Position numbers and translations under genes: made by a program. Shown here in pieces: positions 50,304 to 58,620 of a DNA stretch of 64,000 nt. The first letter of the stretch is position 1. Every line of letters starts with the position of its first letter. A model generated the notes under the pieces. It had not been told where the DNA came from, ran no database searches, and saw only the letters and a list, made by a program, of their open reading frames with translations. The stretch is from Dryococelus australis (Eukaryota > Arthropoda > Insecta > Phasmatodea > Phasmatidae), in assembly GCA_029891345.1 (NCBI GenBank), contig CM056994.1, positions 223,773,491-223,837,490 on the forward strand. Direction: 5' to 3'.

Positions 50304-50409
50304 CAGGATAGTACTTAACGCAGAAAAATGCCACGAAGGGCATGCCGAAGTGATGTGTAATGTGCAAGTAGCTCACTTGGGCGTTCTTCTTCCTCAGCAC
50401 GAATATAAC
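50304..50409 (-). CDS. ELOVL: ELOVL elongase exon with HxxHH box
   Basis: 106-bp exon bounded by CTTCTTGCAG and CCTG|GTGAGT. It reads VIFVLRKKNAQVSYLHITHH followed by FGMPFVAFFCVKYYP. HITHH is the HxxHH histidine box needed for elongase catalysis (most family members have HVYHH or HTYHH, so IT is a variant within the usual spacing). VLRKKN before it is also diagnostic. The exon ends one base into a glycine codon completed by the next exon (PG-GHGTF). Confidence 0.96.
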
Positions 50410-51083
50410 CTGCAAGAAGGCAAGTTTCAGTGGCTGACGCCCAGGAGAGGCTGCAAACATTTACCTACACAGATCTGCACGATTCCCAGTTCACGTGTGG
50501 TGATCGCTAGCCTCTACGTACTTCCGTGCAGAAATATATTTCTAAAGAATATATTTTCATGGTTTTAAATCATATTTCTTGGAAAGTTAGGCGTATGGGA
50601 TCGTGCAGATCTCTGTCTATTTACTAACTTATCTGTTTCCCATTCCTTACAAGGGCCTCAACACACCCTTTCGTCATGGCAATACAGATAATCCACTAGC
50701 CTCACAATCTTAAAAATAGCGGGATATAATTACACGATTCTCATAATTTAAATAAGTTTTTTTTTTTTTTTTTTTTTTTTCCCACAAATTTTCGGCAGAT
50801 TATTGTAAAGTAATTTCTATGGTAGGAATAACAATTGATACCTACGGTGCTTTAGTTCGACAACATGAAAGATAATATAGTTTAGTCGTCATGAGAAATA
50901 TATAACAACCTTAATTTTTATCTTATTTTACTTTGAAAACGAAATAATAACGTAACTCCCATTGACATGGAAAACTTTAGAAAATTCCGCTTTCATTGTA
51001 ATTCGTACTGACACGAATGTTACGAGATTACCTTATTCTCTGCGTATGTGCGAAAGCGTCACCTGCCACCGGAATTTAAGAAT

Positions 51084-51830
51084 CAGATCTTTGACCTCAA
51101 AATTCCAAAAAAGTCTAAAGATTTAAAAAAAAAAATCCCAAAAAATTACCATAAAATTATTTTTAAATTGCTAAAAGTTTATTGTTAAAAATTATTTCAA
51201 AAATATTAAAATTATTTAAACACACATTTTTTTTTTTTTTACTTAAGTTTCCGAAGGTACCCCAGCTTCGCCGTTAATCACATTTGTTCCATCTTCAGTG
51301 GACGACTGACTCCCTCACCCCCACTCCCCTCACCTATACTCATTCCGGTATCTTGATTTTTCGTTCGTCATTTGTTTACATGCTATTGGAGGCAGCCATA
51401 TTTGTTTTTCGTACATAATTTTTTTATATGCTACTGGAGACGGAAATATTTGTTTAAAGATGTCACTGGAAGCTGCCATGTTGAGAGGCAGCCAGCTTGC
51501 TAGGTACAGTCCTCCATGTTTGTTTTTTGATCGTCACTTGTTTAATTTTGCCTCTCACCTTCATTCAGCTACCATATTAGATTTAATATGTTTACAATAC
51601 CTGTGTACCACCAGGTGACAACCACATTTGTTTATGTTTAAAGTATAGGTTGCTTTGTCGACCGCCATCAATCTCTGCGATTGGCTAATTACTCACCTCC
51701 ATATTGGATTCTATTCACAACACATATGTAGTATCGATCATACTGCCTGCTATCGGCCTGTACCGAATGGTGAGACTGACCATTCCTGCAAAGTACTTAA
51801 ATTGTCATATTTATTTATTTATTCTTAAAA
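51084..51830. repeat. Left terminal inverted repeat
   Basis: Outer end CAGATCTTTGACCTC pairs with GAGGTCAAAGATCAG at 58488-58503, and the inner end near GTCATATTTATTTATTTATT pairs with AATAAATATGACAAT at 57784. It includes internal direct repeats of a TTTACATGCTATTGGAGGCA-like word, seen two to three times between 51370 and 51500. Confidence 0.9.
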
Positions 51831-52050
51831 ATATAACGGGTAGGTTTTTAAAAATAAAACACAGTATATATCTTTACATAAAACTTATTGTACACATAGT
51901 AAAATATACAGGTTTATTAATCTTTTTTCGACGTTCACCGCTCGATGTCCGCCTCGACGACCCAGGAATTTTAGCAGGCAGAGAAACACCCTTCTGTTAT
52001 GGCTTTTTCAGCACCTCCTCGAACCTTGAAGCTGGCAATGCCCAATCGAC

Positions 52051-52901
52051 TCATCGTATGTCGCCCGTCTCCTTAAGTTCTTCGATGGTTGAAACTATCT
52101 CGTTGGTGTGGGAGTAATTACCAACACTTTTCGAAGCAAGCAGAAGCTGCAGCCTATCGACCAGCTTGTTCGGATCGTCCCAGAACACGTAGTCAATGTT
52201 CTTGCCGTCATCTATCTTCTTCAGGCCTTCGCCGCTTTTCAGTGCTAGGCAGCGGAAAAGTTCTGCAAGAATGTCGATTTTTTTTTGTGATCTTCGTCCT
52301 TATAAACACCTGTCTCGAGATCGTTATTTTGGTAAAGTGTGTGCGTGAGTTCGAGCAAAGTCTTGAATTCCAGCAGGTCGGATTCTGTAAACTCCCTGGG
52401 CTCCTTGCGAAATAGATGTTCGTATAGTCCGGGGGTTCCACGTACCTTGTTATTGCCAACACGTATGCTCCCACCTGGTAGAAACTCTCTTTCATCAGCA
52501 CGGAGGAACCGTCTATCGTTATGCCTGTATACAACGTACGTCGTATCATTATTACGAGATGTGTACAATCGTACGTACCGTCGAGCCAAAGCATTAGATT
52601 TCCGGGCTCTGTTCTGTAATTTCTTCTTGTGTGGAAAATCCGCAGCCGACCCATAGTCCTGATCTAGCTGTACTTCATCATGTTTTCGCTTCTTCAAAGG
52701 CTCAGCAGTATCGTCGATTTCGTTCTTCACGGCTACGGGTGCTCCATAGCTCTCCCTGAGTACAGCGAGACTACGAGTAATGGGATTTAAAATGTCTTCA
52801 TTTATATGGTTGCGTGAAATTTTGGCTCTCTTGGCGAGCAAATACTTTGAGCGGACAGACTGAATCACGCGATGTAGTTCGCTGGCAATGTCCGCCATCA
52901 T
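52051..52901 (-). pseudogene. DUF8207-type protein of the virus-like element
   Basis: Best-preserved gene of the element. From ATG at 52901 an uninterrupted frame of 218 codons runs to 52245. It has a basic, nuclear-localisation-like LKKRKHDE at residues 69-76 and a GTPGLYEHLFRKEP block at about 155-168, followed by SDLLEFKTLLELTHTLYQNN. I associate these with the DUF8207 family of arthropod virus-like elements. A frameshift in an A/T homopolymer near 52280 diverts the frame. The family's C-terminal block (IDYVFWDDPNKLVDRL) continues in another frame to a stop at 52051-52053. Function is unknown. A TATAAAAG motif lies at 52930-52937, about 30 bp before the ATG. Confidence 0.75.
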
Positions 52902-52929
52902 ACTGAATAAAAATTCTCACTGTCGCTCT

Positions 52930-52937
52930 CTTTTATA
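52930..52937 (-). promoter_or_regulatory. TATA box before DUF8207-type gene
   Basis: TATAAAAG on the minus strand followed by GAGAGCGACAGTGAG and the start codon at 52901. The same octamer recurs before other genes of this element. Confidence 0.55.
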
Positions 52938-52940
52938 GGT

Positions 52941-53425
52941 TTAGTCGTGAGTCTCTGCCAACATACTTTCGATCTTGCTCAGACGTTCGCTGTAATTTTG
53001 AATATCTGTTTTCGTGGCCACGTGGAAAATCGAGTTATCGAACGTGTGTGTCATATATCCTTCCAGGTTTTTCAGACTCTCTTCATTTTGTGCAGATGCT
53101 ATATTCAATCTGTAGATAATTTTCTTTTCACTTGTCACGTTCTCGTCCATGGCCACCATATCACGGACGATCTCCCTTTTCACACGCTCCACCTTCGTTC
53201 CGAGCTCGGACAGGTAGTTCGAAAGAATGCGTTTTGTTCAGCCAACATTCTGTGCAGTTCCGAGATGATATCATTACCAGTTTCGAGGACGAAATGTTTA
53301 GTAGCAGTATCCCCAAATCGTTCAGGTTCACCAACGTTTCGAATTATTCTTCTACCAGCATCACGAGTTCCATCATCTCCTAGTACGAGACAACCACCAG
53401 CGTCGTCTTTATGATGGCATATCTT
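52941..53425 (-). pseudogene. Coiled-coil/fibre-like protein remnant
   Basis: Two minus-strand pieces in different frames. The upstream piece (about 53200-53425) contains DAGRRIIRNVGEPERFGDTA followed by TKHFV. This resembles the 'RIxNVGxPxxxxDAATKxYV' signature of viral tail-fibre and attachment-type proteins. The downstream piece (52941-53192) is an 83-residue, charged, heptad-like segment ending SERLSKIESMLAETHD, predicted by eye to form a coiled coil. A frameshift near 53200 separates them. It sits between the ATPase and the DUF8207 gene in the same direction. The fibre role is an inference. Confidence 0.5.
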
Positions 53426-53446
53426 GAGGCTACTCTGTCCTAATTT

Positions 53447-54310
53447 CTATATGCTGTAACTCATTCTCGAAGGGCCAGCGATGAACTGATCAAACCCGCT
53501 TTTGTACCGTCCATTTTATAGGGGCCAGCTCTTTACGATCGTCAAAAATCCGTATTTATCTTTCCTGCACAATGCACACATACGTTTGAAATCTGATAGC
53601 GTCATGTCCGTATTTACATGATCGTCGTAAACGTGCCGCAAATTAGTGTTCTCCATGCGAAACAGCACCGACATGCTTGCGTTGTCGCGAAGCATCTGTT
53701 TGGGTATACGCGAATAAGTCTGTCCGAGGTACACACAGTCCACATTCGCATGCCGTCCCATGCTAAAGTATTCTTGAATACAAGTTTGTTTCTCGCAGGC
53801 AATGTGTCGTCGAAGACAAATGTCGAGTTTCGCAGTGCTTCGTCCGGAGGTACAATCGCTTCATTATCACCGCATGGGAAATAAACCATGCCTTCCACGG
53901 CTTGCAGTACTCGTGTCAATCGCCAGTGTTTCGGTTGCTGGAGTGATTTTGAATATAGGTTTACGTTCTCGAAACAAAGGCCATTACCTCATCCAGCAGG
54001 CTCAGTAGGACGCATGTCTTGCCACAGTTTGATGGTCCCGCGTTGATGCACCGCACTTTAAATGGAAATAGACTTCCATGCCACGATTCGTGGGAGATAT
54101 ATTCATATTCAGCATGAATTCGTTTATAATACATACATTACCACTGCAATCATGTGGCGGTGGTGGGGGTGATGGTTGTGTTGGCAGTGGAGAACCTATG
54201 CTGCAAATTTTAGAATTTCTCTTTAAAGCATCACATCGAGAAAACAGTTTCTCGCAGAATTCACACTGAAATGTCATATTGGAATATGCGATACGTCCGT
54301 ACTGTTCCAA
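53447..54310 (-). pseudogene. A32-like genome-packaging ATPase, frameshifted
   Basis: Minus-strand gene in at least three frames. The N-terminal ATG at 54310 leads to a C2H2-like finger (FQCEFCEKLFSRCDALKRNS, with the expected first zinc-binding histidine replaced by asparagine). A Walker A loop GPSNCGKT lies at about 54010-54035. A Walker B-like FVFDD lies near 53810-53825. An MGRHANVDCVYLGQTYSRIP block near 53700-53760 is typical of the sensor region of A32/FtsK-type viral packaging ATPases, followed by RDNA and YDDHVNTDM. The C-terminal NGRYKSGFDQFI-type end stops at 53447-53449. Shifts lie near 54040, 53960, 53790 and 53540. In life it would have pumped DNA into capsids. Confidence 0.82.
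53513..53520 (-). promoter_or_regulatory. TATA-like site inside ATPase 3' end
   Basis: TATAAAAT on the minus strand, about 90 bp ahead of the fibre-like remnant. Position and similarity to the other TATA sites of the element suggest a promoter, but the site also encodes the ATPase C-terminus. Confidence 0.35.
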
Positions 54311-54390
54311 GTCTAGAATGATACTGAAAGGAAAATGTATAAAAGGGCTGTATTTATACGATTCTCGCTCAGTTATCCGAAATATCTCGA
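54311..54390. promoter_or_regulatory. Divergent promoter region of the element
   Basis: Spacer between the leftward ATPase (start 54310) and the rightward minor-capsid gene. TATAAAAG at 54338-54345 on the plus strand is followed by GGGCTGTATTTATACG. All genes to the left run leftward and all to the right run rightward from here. Confidence 0.5.
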
Positions 54391-54960
54391 AGAGGTAAGA
54401 CCGTAGCTGGGAATTGGGTTATCGATACACTGAGCTGTACATTCCCGGATACAGGTTCTGCTGGCAGGAAGCAAGCTAGCTAGCTAAAAGGCTATCACGA
54501 AACGAGACAGGCATAAACACCGTGGATGAGGCACGCAAGCAGCATGACATCGCCTATTCCCTGCACAAGGATCTGCACGCCAGACACCGGCCAGAAAAGA
54601 TACTTGCACGGAAGGCGGACGAAATAAGCAAAATCAGATTCTGGTCTCGATAAAAAATTTGACGAACGCCAAATGGAAGATGGACATGGGCAATAAGAGT
54701 GATAAGGTACAAGTAAATAGAAAAGCAGTTACAAAAGGAAGAAAAGCCGCCAAGTCTAAGGAAATATCTACAGGTGGATTTTTTCCATTGCTTTGCCTGC
54801 ACTCGGGGCTCTCGGAGGCCTAATTGGAGCCACGAGTGGTATTGTCCGACCGTCAACACAGCATCGAACGAACGGAAGTAGTTGGCCGAGGCACAATGAC
54901 ACAATGAAAACATGGAAGCTATCGCCATGGGTAAAAAAAATGGGCAAGGCATTTACCTAA
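54391..54960 (+). pseudogene. PLA2-like minor capsid protein remnant
   Basis: Plus-strand pieces in several frames. Near 54440-54470 a frame reads ELHIPGYRF-like text, equivalent to the segment before the calcium loop. At 54518-54650 it reads TVDEARKQHDIAYSLHKDL, carrying the HDxxY catalytic motif of parvovirus-type phospholipase A2, followed by RHRPEKILARKADEIS. A hydrophobic glycine-rich stretch ALGALGGLIGGATSGI lies at 54790-54845 in a shifted frame, like membrane-active minor capsid peptides. A GQGIYLRLY-type C-terminal motif follows near 54945. Several frameshifts and stops occur. In related viruses PLA2 and such helices aid endosomal escape. Confidence 0.72.
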
Positions 54961-54978
54961 GGCTATATCCAGTAGGAG

Positions 54979-55400
54979 GTGGAAGTGTGCAAAAGCGATA
55001 CAGCGGAAGAAACAATAGTGAAATCTCTACCTAAACGAGCACTCACAAATGTGGATTTGGAACGGTTGGCGTGCAAATTGAAAACACCTAATTTTAGAGG
55101 AGTGTTTATGAGAGATGATTTGCCCGATAAATCTAAGAGACGCGAATGTGCAGTAAATAATCTGGATACAAAAGCAAAGCCCGGCAAGCACTGAATAACG
55201 TACGTAAAAAAGGGCAAACACTCAGACTATTATGATAGTGTTGATAATTTGCATCCTCCACCCGAATTGCGCAAGAATTTGATATACACCAAAATTAATA
55301 CATTTATGAAACGGAGCAGCTGCCTAACACGTGGAACTGCGGACATTTGAGCCTTAACTCCCTGATTCGCTCGTACAAGTAATTGTATAAAAAGGCTATA
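54979..55400 (+). pseudogene. Adenain-like cysteine protease remnant
   Basis: The frame 54979-55194 has LTNVDLERLACKLKTPNFRG, VFMRDDLP, then VNNLDTKAKPGKHW with the candidate catalytic His. After a frame change YYDSV (acidic residue position) and PPPELRKNL follow near 55230-55275. WNCGHLSL, with the candidate nucleophile Cys, appears near 55335-55360. Order His, Asp, Cys and the 'NFRGVFMRD' block fit adenovirus/Polinton-type (C5/C48) maturation proteases, which cleave capsid precursors. Frameshifts near 55190 and 55310 and a stop near 55380 inactivate it. Confidence 0.75.
55386..55394 (+). promoter_or_regulatory. TATA box before penton-like gene
   Basis: TATAAAAAG, 37 bp upstream of the ATG at 55423. 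The same type of motif precedes other genes in the element. Confidence 0.55.
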
Positions 55401-55422
55401 CACCATAAGGAAACTATCAGTC

Positions 55423-56111
55423 ATGTCGATAATGCTTACCTTGACGGGTCGTAGCTCCGAGCTGCGTGCAATACATTTTCCGTCACTCGATCTGGAGGGG
55501 GAATGGAGCATAAGCCTTGTCAATTTTAAAACCTACAATGCGATTTCGAACGTTGATAAAAAAAACTGCAAGCTGTACCTCTTAAAAAGTGGTAATATTT
55601 CCCAAGAAGTTTCGCTGATCGTTGGCTCATATGAAATAGACGACATTGCAAGGCACACTGAAGATTCGCTGTCCCCCGACACAGAATTCGAAGTATGTAG
55701 AAATCCCAATACTATGAAGAGTGTTATTAAATGCAATGAAGATATCGACATTATGATACCGGATACTATCGGACCTATGCTGGGGTTCGAGGCACACATT
55801 TATGAAGCTGGTAAAACATACGTGTTGTCGCAGCTCATGAACATTTTGCCAGTCAATGTGATACGAATAACCGGCAATTTGGTGAGCTGTATATACTCAA
55901 TGGCAGGCCGAGCAATACGCTGCACTAATATTAGCCTGTGGTCCCTTCAGGCTATAAACTGGTCGTAGCACCACAAATCATCATTTATGTCCCAGCCGTC
56001 GCACAGAGAGCACACGAGGTAGTTGTGACAGTCGTCGACCAGCACGGAGAGTTGGTAAACTTTCGAAATGAAGAAATCACCCTATGCCTGCATTTACGAA
56101 GATGGGAATAA
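55423..56111 (+). pseudogene. Putative minor capsid/penton-like protein
   Basis: From ATG at 55423 the frame reads MSIMLTLTGRSSELRAIHFP, then GEWSISLVNFKTYNAISNVD, a GSYEIDDIARH block near residues 67-77 and DTIGPMLGFEAHIY near residues 112-126. A frameshift near 55895 ends it at residue 181; the family's C-terminal part (VPSGYKLVVAPQIIIYVP and FRNEEITLCLHLRRWE) continues in another frame to the stop at 56109-56111. It is a beta-rich protein that regularly neighbours the double-jelly-roll capsid gene in arthropod elements. The penton or minor-capsid role is inferred from position and size. Confidence 0.65.
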
Positions 56112-56131
56112 GATTTACGCCGACCAGAAGC

Positions 56132-56139
56132 TATAAAAG
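56132..56139 (+). promoter_or_regulatory. TATA box before major capsid gene
   Basis: TATAAAAG about 105 bp upstream of the capsid ATG at 56244, just past the stop of the preceding gene. Confidence 0.45.
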
Positions 56140-56243
56140 AATGTGTCGTGCAAAACCTACCATTAGTACGCCAAAAACCTCCAAGGAGTTAACACGTGTT
56201 ATGGAGATTATCCTCTGCAGTCTCGGCTATGAGGTCGATCGCC

Positions 56244-57444
56244 ATGGAAGACTTGCTAAACTACGAAGAGCCAGCTGTTTTCGAAGAGAGTATAACGAAG
56301 GTGGAACATCATGCGTACCAGCCATTCCTGATCGGGCCATACACACTACCATTGGATGTTGGAATAGCGGTCCAACACCAAGATATCTGCACTCTTCCTT
56401 GCCAGTCTTTTCTGCGAATTAGGGGGACTCTAACAAAAGAAGATGGGTCAAATCCAGCATCGACGAAAATAACGAGCAATTGAATTCTTCACCTGATCTA
56501 TAGCATCGCCTACTTTATCAATGGTACCGAGGTGGACCATTCGCGAGATGTGGGCATAACCTCAAATATCAAAAATTACCTTTCGCTCACGCCGAATGAA
56601 CTGTCTGCAGCCAAGATGGCAGGCTGAGGAATCGAAGATGGCTACAGTGTTCCCATTTATGCCGAAGGCAGGTTCGAAGCATGTATTTTGCTCTCCATGC
56701 TATTGGGATTTGCCGAAGACTACAAACGAATTACCTTAAATTCGAAGCAGTAGCTGATGATATTGCTAGCCAATACACATGTGGACACAATAGTTGGTAT
56801 GGTAGAAAAGCTGGAGGCAGTTGAACTGAAACTACAGTCTATCGAATGGATGTTATCTCATGTGCAGTTGAGCATTGCAGAATGTGGAAGGTGGTAAAAA
56901 CATCGCTGTAGCTTTTAGGTCGTGGAGCCTGGAAACATACTCCAGATTGCCAGTAACCCAGCACATCAACTGGATGGTGAAGATCAGTTTTGCTTTTGAG
57001 AAACCGAGGTACATCATTGTTGGGCTACAGACCGGAAGACAGGACAATGTAAGAGTGAGCCGTTCGCAGTTCGACACGTCAAATATAAAATGACAAAATA
57101 TTTTTGAATAGCGAAAGCTACCCGTGCATTGTCATGAACATAAATTTTGTAAATAGATAGTGCCTGCGGGCATATCGGTTGTACTCCCAATTTCAAACTG
57201 TATATTATGGGCGCACCCAATCCTCGCTATTGAGCCCTGATACGTTCAAGAGTTTGGCCCCGCTCATGGTATTCGATGTGAGTAAACAGGACGAGCGTAT
57301 TACCTCCAACGTGATCGACTGCAGGATCGAATTCTTTATACATGGAAATATTCCTGCCCCAACACGTACGCGTTCTGCCTGATACTTCACGGCCGGTTTG
57401 TGTATTGCAATTGTCGAGACAAGACCCTCAAAATACTTCCGTGA
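56244..57444 (+). pseudogene. Double-jelly-roll major capsid protein, broken
   Basis: The ATG at 56244 begins MEDLLNYEEPAVFEESITKV, then VAVQHQD-like (here IAVQHQDICTLPCQSFLRI) and RGTLTKEDG. Later pieces, in changing frames, read NGTEVDHSRDVGITSNIKNY (56520-56580), LLGFAEDYKRI (56700-56735), AFRSWSLETYSRLPVTQHIN (about 56909-56970), EKPRYIIVGLQTGR (57000-57040), a YYGR-LLSPDTFKSLAPL block (57205-57270) and a final ILHGRFV-type segment to the stop at 57442-57444. These blocks, in this order, characterise the double-jelly-roll capsid family of arthropod Polinton-like elements. Full length about 400 codons; at least four breaks. Confidence 0.8.
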
Positions 57445-57667
57445 GCGCATCTGACTGTCCGCACAGCTTCAAGGTTCGAGGAGGTACTGAAAAGTTAAAA
57501 CGGGTGTTTCCAAGCACGCTTCAATTCCTGGGTCGTTGAAGCGACATCGAGCGGTGAACGTCGGAAAAAGATTAATAAACCTGTATAATTTACTATGTTT
57601 ACAATAAATGTTATGCAAAGAGATATGCTGTGTTTTAATTTAAAGAACATACCCCATATGTATGTAA

Positions 57668-57781
57668 ATGTGTGTGTATATATATTTATGTATGTATATA
57701 TATTTATGTATGTATATATATATTTATGTATGTATGTATATATATATATTTATGTATGTATATATATTTATGTATGTATAT
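57668..57781. repeat. TATGTATGTATATATATTTA minisatellite
   Basis: Five or so units of about 18-24 bp between the capsid gene and the right terminal repeat. The overlapping open frames here are low-complexity artefacts. Confidence 0.9.
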
Positions 57782-58503
57782 AAGAATAAATATGACAATT
57801 TTAGTACTTTGCAGGAATGGTCAATGTCATCATTTGGTACAGGCAGATAGCAGGCAGCATAATCGATACTACATATGTGTTGAGAATAGAATCCAATATG
57901 GAGTTGAGTAATTAGCAAATCACAGAGATTGGTGGCGGTCGACAAAGCAAACTATACTTTAAACACACAAACAAATATGGTTGTCACCTGGTTGCTGTGC
58001 AACCCTCGCTGGAGCCAGCCACAGCTTGGTGGTACACATGTATTGTAAACATATGAAATCTGATATGGTAGTTGCACGAAGGTGAGACGTACAGTATTAA
58101 ACAAATGACAATAAAAACAAACATGGCTGACTGCACGTAGTAAGATGGCTACCTCCCAACATGGCAGCCTCCAGTAACATGTATAAACAAATCATGTATG
58201 AAAAAAGAAAGATGACTGCCTCCAGTAGCATGTAAACAAATGACGAACGAAAAAATCAAGATGGCCGAATGAGTATAGGTGAGTGGAGTTGGCGTGAGAG
58301 CCAATCGTCTGCTGGGGATGGAAAAAATGTAACGAATGGTAGAGCTGGGGAGACCTTAGAAAATGTAAGTTTAAAAATATACATAAATTTTAAAATAGTT
58401 TTTAATATTTTAAAAATAGTTTTTAATAATACATTTTTATAAATTTTTAATAATATTATTTTGGTTTTTTTTTTTGGGGATATGTTTGTGAGGTCAAAGA
58501 TCA
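57782..58503. repeat. Right terminal inverted repeat
   Basis: Mirror of 51084-51830. Examples are TACTTTGCAGGAATGGTCA, AGCAGGCAGCATAATCGATA, TATGGTTGTCACCTGGT, CATGTAAACAAATGACGAAC and TGAGTATAGGTGAGTGGAGT. Similarity falls in the A/T-rich outer 150 bp, but the last 15 bp match again. Confidence 0.9.
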
Positions 58504-58620
58504 GGGTCAAGGGTCATAGGTCCTGCTCTCCTGACCCTGGGTCACAGATCCCGGTCTCCTGTCTGACCCTGGGTCGCTGATCCCTCTCGCCGGAGTCACG
58601 AGTCCACCTCGCCTGTCTGG
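58504..58620. repeat. GACCCTGGGTC repeat outside right TIR
   Basis: Imperfect repeats of about 45 bp with CTCCTGACCCTGGGTCACAG and CTGTCTGACCCTGGGTCGCT. No counterpart flanks the left TIR. Confidence 0.6.

Larger units (their letters stand above)
51084..58503. mobile_element. Endogenous Polinton/adintovirus-like element
   Basis: A 7.4-kb unit bounded by inverted repeats of about 730 bp and packed with virion genes in two divergent arms. Minus: DUF8207-type protein, fibre-like protein, packaging ATPase. Plus: PLA2-like minor capsid, adenain-like protease, putative minor capsid/penton-like protein, double-jelly-roll major capsid. This gene set is that of Polinton/adintovirus-type viruses, but no protein-primed polymerase B or rve integrase occurs between the repeats and the unit is about half the size of a Polinton. 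Every gene has stops or frameshifts, so it is an inactive fossil. No clean target-site duplication was found at the outer ends. Confidence 0.85.

Noticed and set aside
52339-52656. Plus-strand frame opposite the DUF8207-type gene
   Set aside because: Antisense shadow of a better supported gene with known family blocks.
57595-57911. Open frames rich in Tyr, Ile, Met and Cys near the element's right end
   Set aside because: They come from the TATGTATA minisatellite and the start of the terminal repeat.
51084-58503. Assignment as a parvovirus or densovirus because of the PLA2 motif
   Set aside because: Double-jelly-roll capsid, adenain-like protease and A32-type ATPase are absent from parvoviruses, and no NS1/Rep helicase is seen.
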